Positions 25,467 to 32,309 of a stretch of 34,793 nucleotides of DNA are shown here, piece after piece. How positions within the stretch are numbered: position 1 is the stretch's first letter; every line of letters starts with the position of its first letter. The notes under the pieces were generated by a model. That model made no database searches. It saw nothing but the letters and a program-made list of their open reading frames with translations, and was not told the DNA's origin. Both the position numbers and the translations under genes were made by a program. Origin of the DNA: Planococcus sp. A6. GTDB lineage: Bacteria > Bacillota > Bacilli > Bacillales_A > Planococcaceae. The stretch lies in assembly GCF_028823615.1 (NCBI RefSeq), contig NZ_JAPEHT010000022.1:1-34793 (forward strand), in the 5' to 3' direction.

Positions 25467-26153
25467 TTATCTTTGCAGCCGTCCGACGAATTCATCCAGA
25501 CGCTCCAAGGTATCGATGTGTTCATTGCAGGTTTCGTTGTTTTGGCAAATATAGTTGCCGCGCTTGATGAACTGATCCTGAGTGGATCCTTTCGTTTTCG
25601 CGATGAACATGCCGACCTCACTGTGGCGGTTGCAGATCGAGCAAATGCCTTGTTTCGAACTGCGCGTAAAGCTGCCGTGGATTCCCTGCAGCTGCCCGTC
25701 TTGTTCCGTTACCAAGTACATCACATTCGAGCTTTCAATCCACCCTAAATAGGATATACGTGTAAAGTCCAGTGACTCAAGCTTCGGGCCTTTGAGCTTT
25801 TTCGCTTTTGGAAACAGTTTCTTCAATCCAGCAGGCGACACTTGTTTGAACGGCACAAGATAAGCTTCCAATTGCTCCAAATAAGCATCAGCTTGCGCTT
25901 GATCTGCTATTTCGATCAATTGCCCAAGCAGCGATGACTGTTCTTCAGTAATTAATGGAAACAAGCCGGAAACCTTTTCCTGCGCCAAATGCCGCAGTAC
26001 CTCCACTACTTCCCGGTCGTTGCTCGACGCCTTGCCATTGACCAGGATTTTTGCCTGGTTTTTGATAAAGTTAAACTGGTCATTGCGGATGAATGCTTCC
26101 ACCCGTCTGCCAGAAATGTTGTTCTCAGCACGGTTCTGTTCTGTTTGCGTCAT
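25467..26153 (-). CDS. FusB/FusC-family EF-G-binding protein
   Basis: The 228-residue protein has an N-terminal helical EF-G-binding domain (about 15-110, with FIRNDQFNFIKNQAKILVNG) and a C-terminal zinc domain with C171 and C174 (CSIC) and C203 and C208 (CQNNETC). That is the four-cysteine treble clef of FusB/FusC/FusF. Family members bind elongation factor G and free ribosomes stalled by fusidic acid. Chromosomal versions are common in Gram-positive bacteria. The ATG has AAGGAG nine bases upstream, but that site lies in the 3' arm of a stem (26164-26197). A 30-codon ORF lies just before it. Translation is therefore probably controlled by upstream ribosome stalling. Confidence 0.88.
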   Translation of the reverse strand: MTQTEQNRAENNISGRRVEAFIRNDQFNFIKNQAKILVNGKASSNDREVVEVLRHLAQEKVSGLFPLITEEQSSLLGQLIEIADQAQADAYLEQLEAYLVPFKQVSPAGLKKLFPKAKKLKGPKLESLDFTRISYLGWIESSNVMYLVTEQDGQLQGIHGSFTRSSKQGICSICNRHSEVGMFIAKTKGSTQDQFIKRGNYICQNNETCNEHIDTLERLDEFVGRLQR

Positions 26154-26163
26154 TGAAAGACAC

Positions 26164-26197
26164 TCCTTATAAAGTAAATTCTTTTATTTAATAAGGA
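26164..26197 (-). promoter_or_regulatory. Hairpin sequestering the FusB-family ribosome site
   Basis: On the minus strand, TCCTTAT at the start of the 5' arm pairs with ATAAGGA in the 3' arm. The stem continues for 15 positions with two mismatches and closes on a four-base loop. The 3' arm contains the AAGGAG Shine-Dalgarno of the FusB-family gene. There is no T-run, so it is a translational and not a transcriptional element. Confidence 0.7.
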
Positions 26198-26230
26198 AGC
26201 CGTGTGCTGAAATGACGCGTGATGGGCGAT

Positions 26231-26323
26231 TCAATTCTTGCTTGCCCCACACAAAGGATCGCCATTCCATACAGGCTTTGCGTGAGTCGTTCCTGACGCT
26301 GACAATTGATTACGGATTGTCAT
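26231..26323 (-). CDS. 30-codon leader peptide upstream of the FusB-family gene
   Basis: This ORF begins MTIRNQLSAS and ends GDPLCGASKN before TGA. AAAGGGGTG lies seven bases before its ATG, a stronger site than many full genes here. It stops 33 bases before the hairpin that masks the FusB-family ribosome site and 77 bases before that gene's ATG. Its last third overlaps GGCGAT, which can pair with ATCGCC just past its stop, and AAGCC, which can pair with GGCTT at the foot of the masking hairpin. Alternative structures are therefore possible. The role as a leader peptide is inferred from position and structure; a stray small protein is the alternative. Confidence 0.6.
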   Translation of the reverse strand: MTIRNQLSASGTTHAKPVWNGDPLCGASKN

Positions 26324-26380
26324 CTGATATCACCCCTTTCGCTGCAATTTTTCTAATCTCAAATTAAGCTATTGAATTGC

Positions 26381-26635
26381 CTACGCCTTGCTGGAGTAAG
26401 CCAATTGATGATCGACAAACACTTTGCACTCGATCGTAAAAAAACCGCCGACAGTGGCTTTCAAGTCTTTTATGCCTTCGGAGGTTTTCAGCTTGCCATT
26501 CAACTCCCCGCCAAAACTGAGCCCCAGATTTTCATCCTGCAATTGGCCGTCCACGAATAACTTTTCGCCTTCAAACCATCGATTTTCAATGACGATATGT
26601 CGGCCTTCATGTGTGAATTCAAAGCTTTTCTTCAT
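26381..26635 (-). CDS. 84-residue protein of unknown function
   Basis: This small soluble protein is rich in beta-type segments (HIVIENRWFEGEKLFVDGQL and TVGGFFTIECKVFVDHQLAY). AAGGAGGG stands five bases before its ATG. It has one cysteine and no motif I recognise. The pattern of short strands and Gly turns suggests a small beta-sandwich. It lies upstream of the leader ORF and FusB-family gene on the same strand, about 58 bases from the leader. No terminator was seen between them, so read-through transcription is possible. Confidence 0.7.
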   Translation of the reverse strand: MKKSFEFTHEGRHIVIENRWFEGEKLFVDGQLQDENLGLSFGGELNGKLKTSEGIKDLKATVGGFFTIECKVFVDHQLAYSSKA

Positions 26636-26718
26636 TTAAGCCCTCCTTGGGAAATCCAACTTATCTTCCACTATCATCCATTTCTGCTTTAAGTTTATCA
26701 TAATAGTCCGTCAATAAA

Positions 26719-26750
26719 AAACAGCATCCCATTAGAAGCGGATGCTGTTT
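26719..26750 (-). terminator. Terminator after the general stress protein gene
   Basis: AAACAGCATCC and GGATGCTGTTT form an eleven-pair stem, followed on the minus strand by TTTTTTATTG. Confidence 0.9.
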
Positions 26751-26765
26751 AATCTGTGATTTCAA

Positions 26766-27275
26766 TTATTTATTTGGCTTGTTGAAATCGACGGTGTCGT
26801 TCAGTTCACCGTCATTATCATCTACGGAATCTTTGCTCGTCAGTTTCTGCGCAAACTTCTTCACGGTTTTCAGCGTATTGCCCGACTCCCAATATTCTGC
26901 AGTTTCCGGCGTCACTTTGATCAGCACGACGTTCGGGTCGTCGTAGCTGGTCTCCAGCATTTTATCGAAGATCGGGTTCCAATATTTCTTCTTGCGCTCC
27001 AGGTCTTCCATAAATTCAGCCGTGCCACTGACGGAGACGTAGGATTTTCCGGCATATGCCAAATTGACTGTCGGGTTCGATGCAATCTCATCGTATTTAT
27101 CCGTGTCTTTCAAGGTAACGAACCATAAATCGCCATCGAACTCGGTCTCCTGCGTTTGCATTGGGCGCGACACGGGCTTCCCATCCACGACTGTCGTCAT
27201 CATCGTGACCTTGATATCCTTGATGAGATCTTTGACCGTTTCTACTGCTTCTTCATGTGTATGCTGTTGTGCCAT
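26766..27275 (-). CDS. Pyridoxamine 5'-phosphate oxidase-like general stress protein
   Basis: The 169-residue protein has the split-barrel FMN-binding fold of the general stress protein 26 group: MMTTVVDGKPVSRPMQTQ near 25-42, DLWFVTLKDTDKYDEIASNP near 49-68 and VNLAYAGKSYVSVSGTAEF near 70-88. It ends in an acidic tail. GGAGGAG lies about nine bases before the ATG. A sigma-B promoter stands about 57 bases upstream, consistent with a stress-induced role. It is not the biosynthetic PdxH. FMN or heme may be bound; the substrate is unknown. Confidence 0.92.
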   Translation of the reverse strand: MAQQHTHEEAVETVKDLIKDIKVTMMTTVVDGKPVSRPMQTQETEFDGDLWFVTLKDTDKYDEIASNPTVNLAYAGKSYVSVSGTAEFMEDLERKKKYWNPIFDKMLETSYDDPNVVLIKVTPETAEYWESGNTLKTVKKFAQKLTSKDSVDDNDGELNDTVDFNKPNK

Positions 27276-27331
27276 CTTCTTTCTCCTCCATTCAACTAGT
27301 AACCTGCGATTAATTAAGTACAGTCACTTAG

Positions 27332-27357
27332 TTTCCCGCAATGAATTGTCGCTAAAC
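27332..27357 (-). promoter_or_regulatory. Sigma-B promoter of the general stress gene
   Basis: On the minus strand GTTTAG, 14 bases, then GGGAAA match the sigma-B consensus GTTTAA-N12-15-GGGWAW at all but one position. The predicted start of transcription is about 50 bases before the ATG of the general stress protein. Confidence 0.75.
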
Positions 27358-27414
27358 TTTGGAAGAAATCCCTGAAAAAGTATGCGTTTTATCCAGTCAT
27401 AAACATGCCGAGAT

Positions 27415-28440
27415 TTACGCATTCGCCTTTCTTGCTTTCCATTTTCCCAGCACCGCTTGTTCCTTATCGTCATCAAGCCCTGCTTTACGCTCCAAAACTT
27501 CTTGTCTGAGCTCCCATTCACGGGTATCACGGATTGTTTCCGAAAGTGGGCGGAACGTGAGCCCTTTCCCAAGCGCTTTATCGATATCAAGCGACAGGAA
27601 GCCTTCCATCTGCTCGCTATCCGGTATCCATAAAGGCAACTCCATCCAATAGCCGACCTCATTTTCAAGGAGAAACGCTTCATCCACCCACACGAATTTC
27701 GCATCGCTCTTCAATGCTCTTTTGCATTCGTCCAAAAAGGCTTCCATCGTCAAGGGCGATTCGGGCCCTACTGCATTGAAAACGCCATTGTTCTGTTGTT
27801 CGACCATGCGGATGATCCATTCCGCCAAATCCCGGACGTCGATAAATTGGATGCGTTTATCTTTACGGCCGGGCGCTAGAACTTTACCGCCCTTCGCCAC
27901 GCGATTGACCCAATAGCTAAAGCGTCCTGTGAAATCATATGGCCCGACAATCAGCCCCGGGCGGACGATGAGGCTGCGTCCGCGATATTGCTGCTCCACT
28001 TCCTGCTCGCATAAGAATTTCAGCTCGCCGTAGTATTCATTGGCAGGCGGATTGGTCATCCCTTTCGTCATCTCTTCCGCATCCGGCAGAGACATCTGGC
28101 CGACGGGATGATCCTCGTCGATTCCTGGGCTTTCCAATTCATCGTAGACGGACGCACTGGAAATGAAGGTGTAATGCCCTGCGCGTTCTGCAAGGAGCTT
28201 CGCCGATTCACGGACTACGCGCGGCACAAAGCCGCATGTATCGATGACCGCATCCCATTCGCCTTCTTCGAGCGCCGATAAGTCGCTTCCACGGTCGCCG
28301 AGCAATTTCTCCACTTCTGGAAAAAGTTCCGGATTTTCTTTTCCACGGTTGAACAGTGTGACTTCGTGCCCCTGCTTTAGCGCCGACTCCGTTAGAAAGC
28401 GCCCCAAAAACCGGGTGCCGCCGAGAATCAATATTTTCAT
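27415..28440 (-). CDS. NAD-dependent epimerase/dehydratase family protein
   Basis: This extended SDR has 341 residues. The N-terminal ILGGTRFLGRFL is the GxxGxxG cofactor site. Other motifs are CGFVPRVV near 69, SSASVYDE near 94 and YYGELK near 136 (Tyr-x3-Lys catalytic pair). It resembles the Bacillus isoflavone reductase-like/NAD-epimerase proteins more than sugar epimerases of a capsule cluster. GAGGAAAC precedes the ATG. It stands alone, with no sugar pathway genes nearby, so the substrate is open. Confidence 0.9.
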   Translation of the reverse strand: MKILILGGTRFLGRFLTESALKQGHEVTLFNRGKENPELFPEVEKLLGDRGSDLSALEEGEWDAVIDTCGFVPRVVRESAKLLAERAGHYTFISSASVYDELESPGIDEDHPVGQMSLPDAEEMTKGMTNPPANEYYGELKFLCEQEVEQQYRGRSLIVRPGLIVGPYDFTGRFSYWVNRVAKGGKVLAPGRKDKRIQFIDVRDLAEWIIRMVEQQNNGVFNAVGPESPLTMEAFLDECKRALKSDAKFVWVDEAFLLENEVGYWMELPLWIPDSEQMEGFLSLDIDKALGKGLTFRPLSETIRDTREWELRQEVLERKAGLDDDKEQAVLGKWKARKANA

Positions 28441-28590
28441 TATGTTTCCTCCTGCCGTGGTTTTTCATTGCCCGTATGCGCTGAAACCCTCTTTTCAAGC
28501 ATATTCGCTAAGGAACTTTTAAAGTCCTTCTTGCCCGCAGTTGATATTAGTTAGCACAACTTTATTTAATTTGAATATTCTAATAACTTA

Positions 28591-28619
28591 TTGCAATTTA
28601 GCTTCATTTCCTATATAAT
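28591..28619 (+). promoter_or_regulatory. Sigma-A promoter and long leader of the SRPBCC gene
   Basis: TTGCAA, 17 bases, then perfect TATAAT lie in the 384-base gap 28441-28824. Transcription should start near 28626, leaving about 200 bases of 5' leader before the SRPBCC ATG. The leader has a partial dyad at 28762-28785 (GAGG and CCTC with inner CGAA/TTCG). I see no convincing riboswitch, RNA gene or small ORF in it. Confidence 0.65.
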
Positions 28620-28824
28620 AGCAGTGCTTAATTTATCGAAAAACGAAGTCATTCTATTTCCTATCGTTGCGCATTAACCAAATCCGGTTTGACGAATTGG
28701 CGATTGTTTTAGCATCAGTTGTGATCGGCAAAGAGATTTCCCGCATCGTTTTAACATCTATGAGGCGAAGAACGATTCGAACCTCATTTCCCGTACCCGG
28801 AGCACGAACGAGGAGGAACATGGT

Positions 28825-29295
28825 ATGTGGAATATCAAAAAAAGCGTCTATATCGACCGGCCGATTGATGAAGTTTACCACTACGCAATCAACCCGAGCG
28901 ATTGGTTCCAATGGTACGTCGGCCTTTCGGAACCCGAAAACCTGGTTGGCCAAGGAGAGACCGGCACGACCATGGACATGAAATACACGATGCTCGGAAT
29001 GCATTTGCCGGTTGAAGTTGAAGTCGTGGAAACGGGCAAAGATGGCAATGGATACTCATGGAGAGGCACCGTCAAAGGAGCGATCACATCCGATCAATTC
29101 TGGACCTATATCCCGGAAGGACAGGGCGTCGAAATCTCTTTGGATATGAATTATGAACTGCCTGGTAAATTGGTGGGCAAAGTCGCCAATAAACTCATCA
29201 TCCAAAAACTGATGAACAATTCCATGGAGCAAACCTTGAACAATTTAAAAGCCGTCTGCGAAACGTCCGCCACTTACAGTATGAATGCGGACTGA
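28825..29295 (+). CDS. SRPBCC (polyketide cyclase-like) protein
   Basis: The 156-residue protein starts with the hallmark of the START/Bet-v1-like fold: KKSVYIDRPIDEVYHYAINPSDWFQW. Alternating strands (MKYTMLGMHLPVEVEVVETG, GYSWRGTVKG, EISLDMNYELPG) and a long C-terminal helix LIIQKLMNNSMEQTLNNLKAV follow. Such proteins bind hydrophobic ligands in a deep cavity. No catalytic residue can be assigned. AGGAGG lies eight bases before the ATG. It is a single-gene unit with its own strong promoter and terminator. Confidence 0.88.
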   Translation: MWNIKKSVYIDRPIDEVYHYAINPSDWFQWYVGLSEPENLVGQGETGTTMDMKYTMLGMHLPVEVEVVETGKDGNGYSWRGTVKGAITSDQFWTYIPEGQGVEISLDMNYELPGKLVGKVANKLIIQKLMNNSMEQTLNNLKAVCETSATYSMNAD

Positions 29296-29342
29296 AACCC
29301 CGTTTCGCCGATCCGCCAACTGATCTTGGCATTCGCCAATTT

Positions 29343-29391
29343 AAAACAGCTGCCCATTGGGATGGGAAATCCATCCGGGCAGCTGTTTTTT
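29343..29391. terminator. Strong bidirectional terminator
   Basis: AAAACAGCTGCCC pairs with GGGCAGCTGTTTT, with T-runs on the plus strand and As on the other side. It lies between the convergent SRPBCC and sortase genes. Confidence 0.9.
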
Positions 29392-29432
29392 CGTGTCTGC
29401 AACATTGACTTGCATCCGCAGCGTTTCAATTA

Positions 29433-30034
29433 TTAGTTCTTGACCTTTTGTTCAGCGACTAACTCGGCCTGGACGATATATCGATCCGGAGCATAGCCGA
29501 TAAAGTCGAAAGGATAGCAAGTCGTCAAAGTCAGAGTGGATTCCTCTTTTTCCACAATGACTGTCCGATCGTCTTCGTGCGTAATCCACGTATCCGTGAC
29601 CTCGTAGATAAAAATTTCATCGTCATATTGCACATGAAGCAAATCGGCCTTTTCAAGTTCACCTAATCTAGTAAAGACCGTATCCCGATGGCCGCTTAGA
29701 ACAGTATGGCCATAACAACGCCTTGAGTCAAGGTGGAAGGATCCGTCCCCCAATAGATAGAATATTTCTGTTCGATCTTCGGAATGAGCAGTGTCGCGAT
29801 ATTCGCTCCTGCCTCTTCTTGAATATCGCTTGTCAAAACGGGAGTCGGCTCTTCAATGGAAGGCGGTGTAAAGATCATTTCTTTTTCCAGTGTCTGAGCT
29901 ACTTCCGCCACTTCGTCCGCTTCTTCCTCAGTGAAGTCCTGCGCTGCTGTATGGCCGATATTCCATTCCAAGAAATTCACTATGACAATACTTAAACCAA
30001 TAAACAGGAGCACCAAGCCCAACCAACGCTTCAT
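29433..30034 (-). pseudogene. Class D-like sortase, frameshifted
   Basis: Sortases cleave a C-terminal LPxT-type signal and anchor the protein to peptidoglycan. The 5' frame codes for a membrane anchor (about 5-22), an acidic stalk and KYSIYWGTDPSTLTQGV, then ends at 29696. The 3' frame resumes at GHTVLSGHRDTVF, with the catalytic His, followed by the Cys in TLTTCYPFDFIG and the Arg in APDRYIV. In class D sortases about 12 or more residues lie between the GVG segment and GGHTVLSGHRD. Here only five bases do, so a frame-changing deletion of roughly 30-40 bases near 29705 is likely. The neighbouring gene on the same strand encodes an LPDTA protein, the probable substrate. Confidence 0.85.
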
Positions 30035-30056
30035 CTAGCATCACCTCGCAATAAAG

Positions 30057-30173
30057 AGGCTGCCCCAAAAGGTCATGGTCATGACTTTCAAGGACAGTCC
30101 TTTTTTAGATTCGGATAAAGCGGCGGATATCCAATCCCGCTGCTCTTTCATATGAGTGCTTATCAGACAGCCT
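30057..30173. mobile_element. Candidate IS remnant or MITE
   Basis: This 117-base stretch begins AGGCTGCCCCAAAAGG and ends GACAGCCT, giving imperfect terminal inverted repeats (AGGCTG followed by C or T, then C). The GGCTGyCCCAAAAG end is typical of IS1182-type and related elements. It carries internal dyads (GTCATGAC; AAGGACAGTCCTT, then six Ts) and no ORF. It sits between the sortase and its substrate and touches the substrate stop codon. No target duplication is obvious, so this may be a decayed end or simply a terminator-rich spacer. Confidence 0.4.
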
Positions 30174-30612
30174 ATTGCTGATCGGCTGTTTGGTTCTTTC
30201 TACGGAATAAGAGCAATGATCCTGCCCCGGCAATTCCAGCGCCGAATAGCATCATAAGAGGTCCGTTCGAAGCAGTATCCGGCAAAGCTGCGCCTTCCTC
30301 TTCCTCTTCCTCTTCTACAGCTTCTTCCTGATCACCAGAAGCTTCGTCATCAGATCCGGCAGCTTCTTGGCTCGCTACATAATCATCGTATTCTGACTGG
30401 CTGACTTCACAAGCGAGTCCGTCATTATCACGGTCGAGGTCGTGCGGGTCGTTTTCTGCACTATACCCGTTCGTGTACCAAAATTCCATCACTTCTTCGT
30501 GATTCGCAAAATCACCACAGTCTTTATCGACATGTTCATCGGCAGCTACGTTTAGAGAAGCCCCCATCACTAAAAATGATCCCATAAAAATTCCAGCAAT
30601 TCCTTTTTTCAT
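30172..30612 (-). CDS. Secreted Excalibur-domain protein with LPDTA sorting signal
   Basis: The 146-residue precursor has a signal peptide (1-24, cleavage near NVAA). An Excalibur-type calcium-binding domain (about 31-70) has C32 and C68 and the loop DLDRDNDGLACE. An acidic low-complexity linker (about 87-107, with a run of seven Glu) follows, then LPDTA at 110-114, a hydrophobic span (118-136) and RRK. LPDTA/LPNTA signals are the known substrates of class D sortases such as YhcS, and a class D-like sortase gene lies directly downstream. It should end up on the cell wall, with the Excalibur domain near the outer surface. Function beyond calcium binding is unknown. Confidence 0.9.
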   Translation of the reverse strand: MKKGIAGIFMGSFLVMGASLNVAADEHVDKDCGDFANHEEVMEFWYTNGYSAENDPHDLDRDNDGLACEVSQSEYDDYVASQEAAGSDDEASGDQEEAVEEEEEEEGAALPDTASNGPLMMLFGAGIAGAGSLLLFRRKNQTADQQ

Positions 30613-30774
30613 ATTATTCTCCTTCCATTTCCTTTATTTTCTTGCTACAACAAATAATAGTCTGAATTAAAAAATAATTCAATGTAATTTTCGGTATTTT
30701 TGTCATAATCCTCATAAAGACATCAAAAGTCCTGTCTCCCGTTAATTTTTTCCAAAATTTTCATTTCCACAGTT

Positions 30775-30805
30775 AAAAAGCCCTCCAAGCAATCCGGAAG
30801 GCTTT
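30775..30805 (-). terminator. Terminator after the DUF1579-like gene
   Basis: AAAGCC and GGCTTT, with an inner CTCC/GGA extension, form a hairpin at the stop codon. On the minus strand it is followed by TTAACTG after an arm of Ts. Confidence 0.6.
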
Positions 30806-31266
30806 CACTCTTTATATTTTTTATAAATCAAGCTGAAATCATGCTCCCACTGAACACCGTCTGCTGATTGTTCCCAGGAGCTTTCGATAAGATTTCCTGT
30901 TTCATTCACTATGCCATTGAACCGTTGATGGAAATCGAGCGGTGAGAAGTCGGGTGTCGTCCGCCACAACTTCCAGTTCCCTTCTTCAAAACTCATTTCA
31001 TACAAACGAGTCACCCCGCGCGAATCGAAATAATGCTGCATGTACTGTCCCTTTGCATCGTCCCAATCGTAGATGATTATGCTGCTCGGAAATTCAGGCT
31101 TGTTGATTTGCGTGCGCTGAATAATATAGCGCTCGTCCAGCCATTCGAAATTTGCCTCTCCGGTAATCGGCCGTGGTTGAAGCTGTGGGTGAGACACTTC
31201 GATCGCCCAAGTCCCGATAAAGAAATCCAAGCGGTTCATCATTTCTGTTCGTGTCGATCGAGCCAT
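30805..31266 (-). CDS. DUF1579-like beta-barrel protein
   Basis: The 153-residue protein starts with LDFFIGTWAIEVSHPQLQ and continues with GEANFEWLDERYIIQRTQ, DWDDAKGQYMQHYFDSRGVTRLYEM and WEHDFSLIYKKY. This repeated strand pattern resembles DUF1579 and other lipocalin-like proteins. GGAGGTG lies eight bases before the ATG. It follows the membrane protein gene by 39 bases on the same strand and may be in its operon. The spacer 30613-30804 upstream of the Excalibur gene holds only this terminator and AT-rich promoter-like sequence. Confidence 0.75.
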   Translation of the reverse strand: MARSTRTEMMNRLDFFIGTWAIEVSHPQLQPRPITGEANFEWLDERYIIQRTQINKPEFPSSIIIYDWDDAKGQYMQHYFDSRGVTRLYEMSFEEGNWKLWRTTPDFSPLDFHQRFNGIVNETGNLIESSWEQSADGVQWEHDFSLIYKKYKE

Positions 31267-31305
31267 TGGACAAACACCTCCCTCCTTGCAATGTCTTCAC
31301 ACCGT

Positions 31306-32088
31306 TTATTGCTTGATCCGCGTAAAGAAAATAAACCCGATGACTGCCAGCAGGCGAAGCTTGTCCTTATCTGCCGTCCCGTCCGCCAACTCGACAATGT
31401 CATTATGCGTATCCCTGAAGAGATGCGTATATTCATGTGGAAATATGCCATTATAAAAGTAAGCTAAACGCCGTCCCTGTTGGTCATTCCAACTGAAACT
31501 GCCGGAGAATCCGGATGCTTTAATGGACAGCAGCTCTTCTTCCTCTTCGTCATACAATACCCCTTTGATATTGAACAACGCTTTTAATTCTTCTTGCATA
31601 TACGTACCGATTTTTTCCTGGCTGCTATTGAAAATTTCAATTTTTGACTGCTTCAGCCATCCCGTTTTCCGGAACGTAATTTGGCTCGCGCCCTCGTTGC
31701 TTACCAGTTGATAATTCATTGGAAACAAGCTAATTAGCGAAGAAGCAAAAAATAGGAACGGATACACCCACCAGGAAGTTTTCGCGATTTCGACACTTCC
31801 GACATACTGACCGCTTTTTTCGAATAGTAAAAGCCTCGGGATAAGCGCTGCATCTTTCTTGATGACAATGTCTTTAAGCTCCAGCAGCTGCTTTTCGGAT
31901 CGTGGAATTTGAATGTCTTTCACTTTTTTATAATGTGCGCGGCTGATCAATACGACCGCTATGCTCAAACCAATCGGGATCAGGAAAGGCAGCAGTTCAA
32001 TCCATTCCGTAGACTGCGCCACAACCAACGTTCCGCCCAATAATAAATAAGCGAGTTTTTCACGCTTTTTATACATTTCTGCAAGCAT
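31306..32088 (-). CDS. Membrane protein with tubby/LURP-like C-terminal domain
   Basis: The 260-residue protein has two N-terminal transmembrane segments (about 12-30 and 34-50) and a third near 106-125. A soluble domain of strand repeats follows (FRKTGWLKQSKIEIFNSSQE, LSIKASGFSGSFSWNDQQGR, YFYNGIFPHEYTHLFRD). The last part resembles tubby/LURP-one-like proteins in its residue-strand rhythm, but I cannot name the family. AAGGAGGA lies five bases before the ATG. It is the first gene of a probable operon with the DUF1579-like protein. Confidence 0.7.
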   Translation of the reverse strand: MLAEMYKKREKLAYLLLGGTLVVAQSTEWIELLPFLIPIGLSIAVVLISRAHYKKVKDIQIPRSEKQLLELKDIVIKKDAALIPRLLLFEKSGQYVGSVEIAKTSWWVYPFLFFASSLISLFPMNYQLVSNEGASQITFRKTGWLKQSKIEIFNSSQEKIGTYMQEELKALFNIKGVLYDEEEEELLSIKASGFSGSFSWNDQQGRRLAYFYNGIFPHEYTHLFRDTHNDIVELADGTADKDKLRLLAVIGFIFFTRIKQ

Positions 32089-32153
32089 GGTGTTCCTCCT
32101 TCATTACTTAGGGGATGATTCTTCTGACTGAATTTCCCCCACCGAAAAATTTA

Positions 32154-32181
32154 TTGCCAGGCCATTTTAACATACTATAAT
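32154..32181 (+). promoter_or_regulatory. Sigma-A promoter before the PH-domain gene
   Basis: TTGCCA, 16 bases, then perfect TATAAT point towards the PH-domain gene, whose ATG is about 125 bases further on. The gap 32089-32309 otherwise shows no gene. Confidence 0.6.
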
Positions 32182-32309
32182 TTTCCATTCAGCGTATGTC
32201 GAACAAGAATCTGATCGTATGGACGTCTTTCGAATGGCCCATTCATTTTTATAGCCCCTCTTTCCGACATATGCCATACTAATATCAATAATAGATAGGG
32301 GGAATTCAA

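Noticed and set aside
28762-28790. GGTTCGAATC on the minus strand, like a tRNA T-arm
   Set aside because: No matching acceptor stem, anticodon arm or CCA end nearby.
28667-28981. 104-codon plus-strand ORF overlapping the SRPBCC start
   Set aside because: No ribosome site, out of frame with the recognisable SRPBCC gene, no domain; treated as leader.
29443-30034. Sortase break as programmed frameshifting
   Set aside because: No slippery heptamer with downstream structure, and whole residues are missing at the junction; the same holds for the nadC and LtaS-like breaks.
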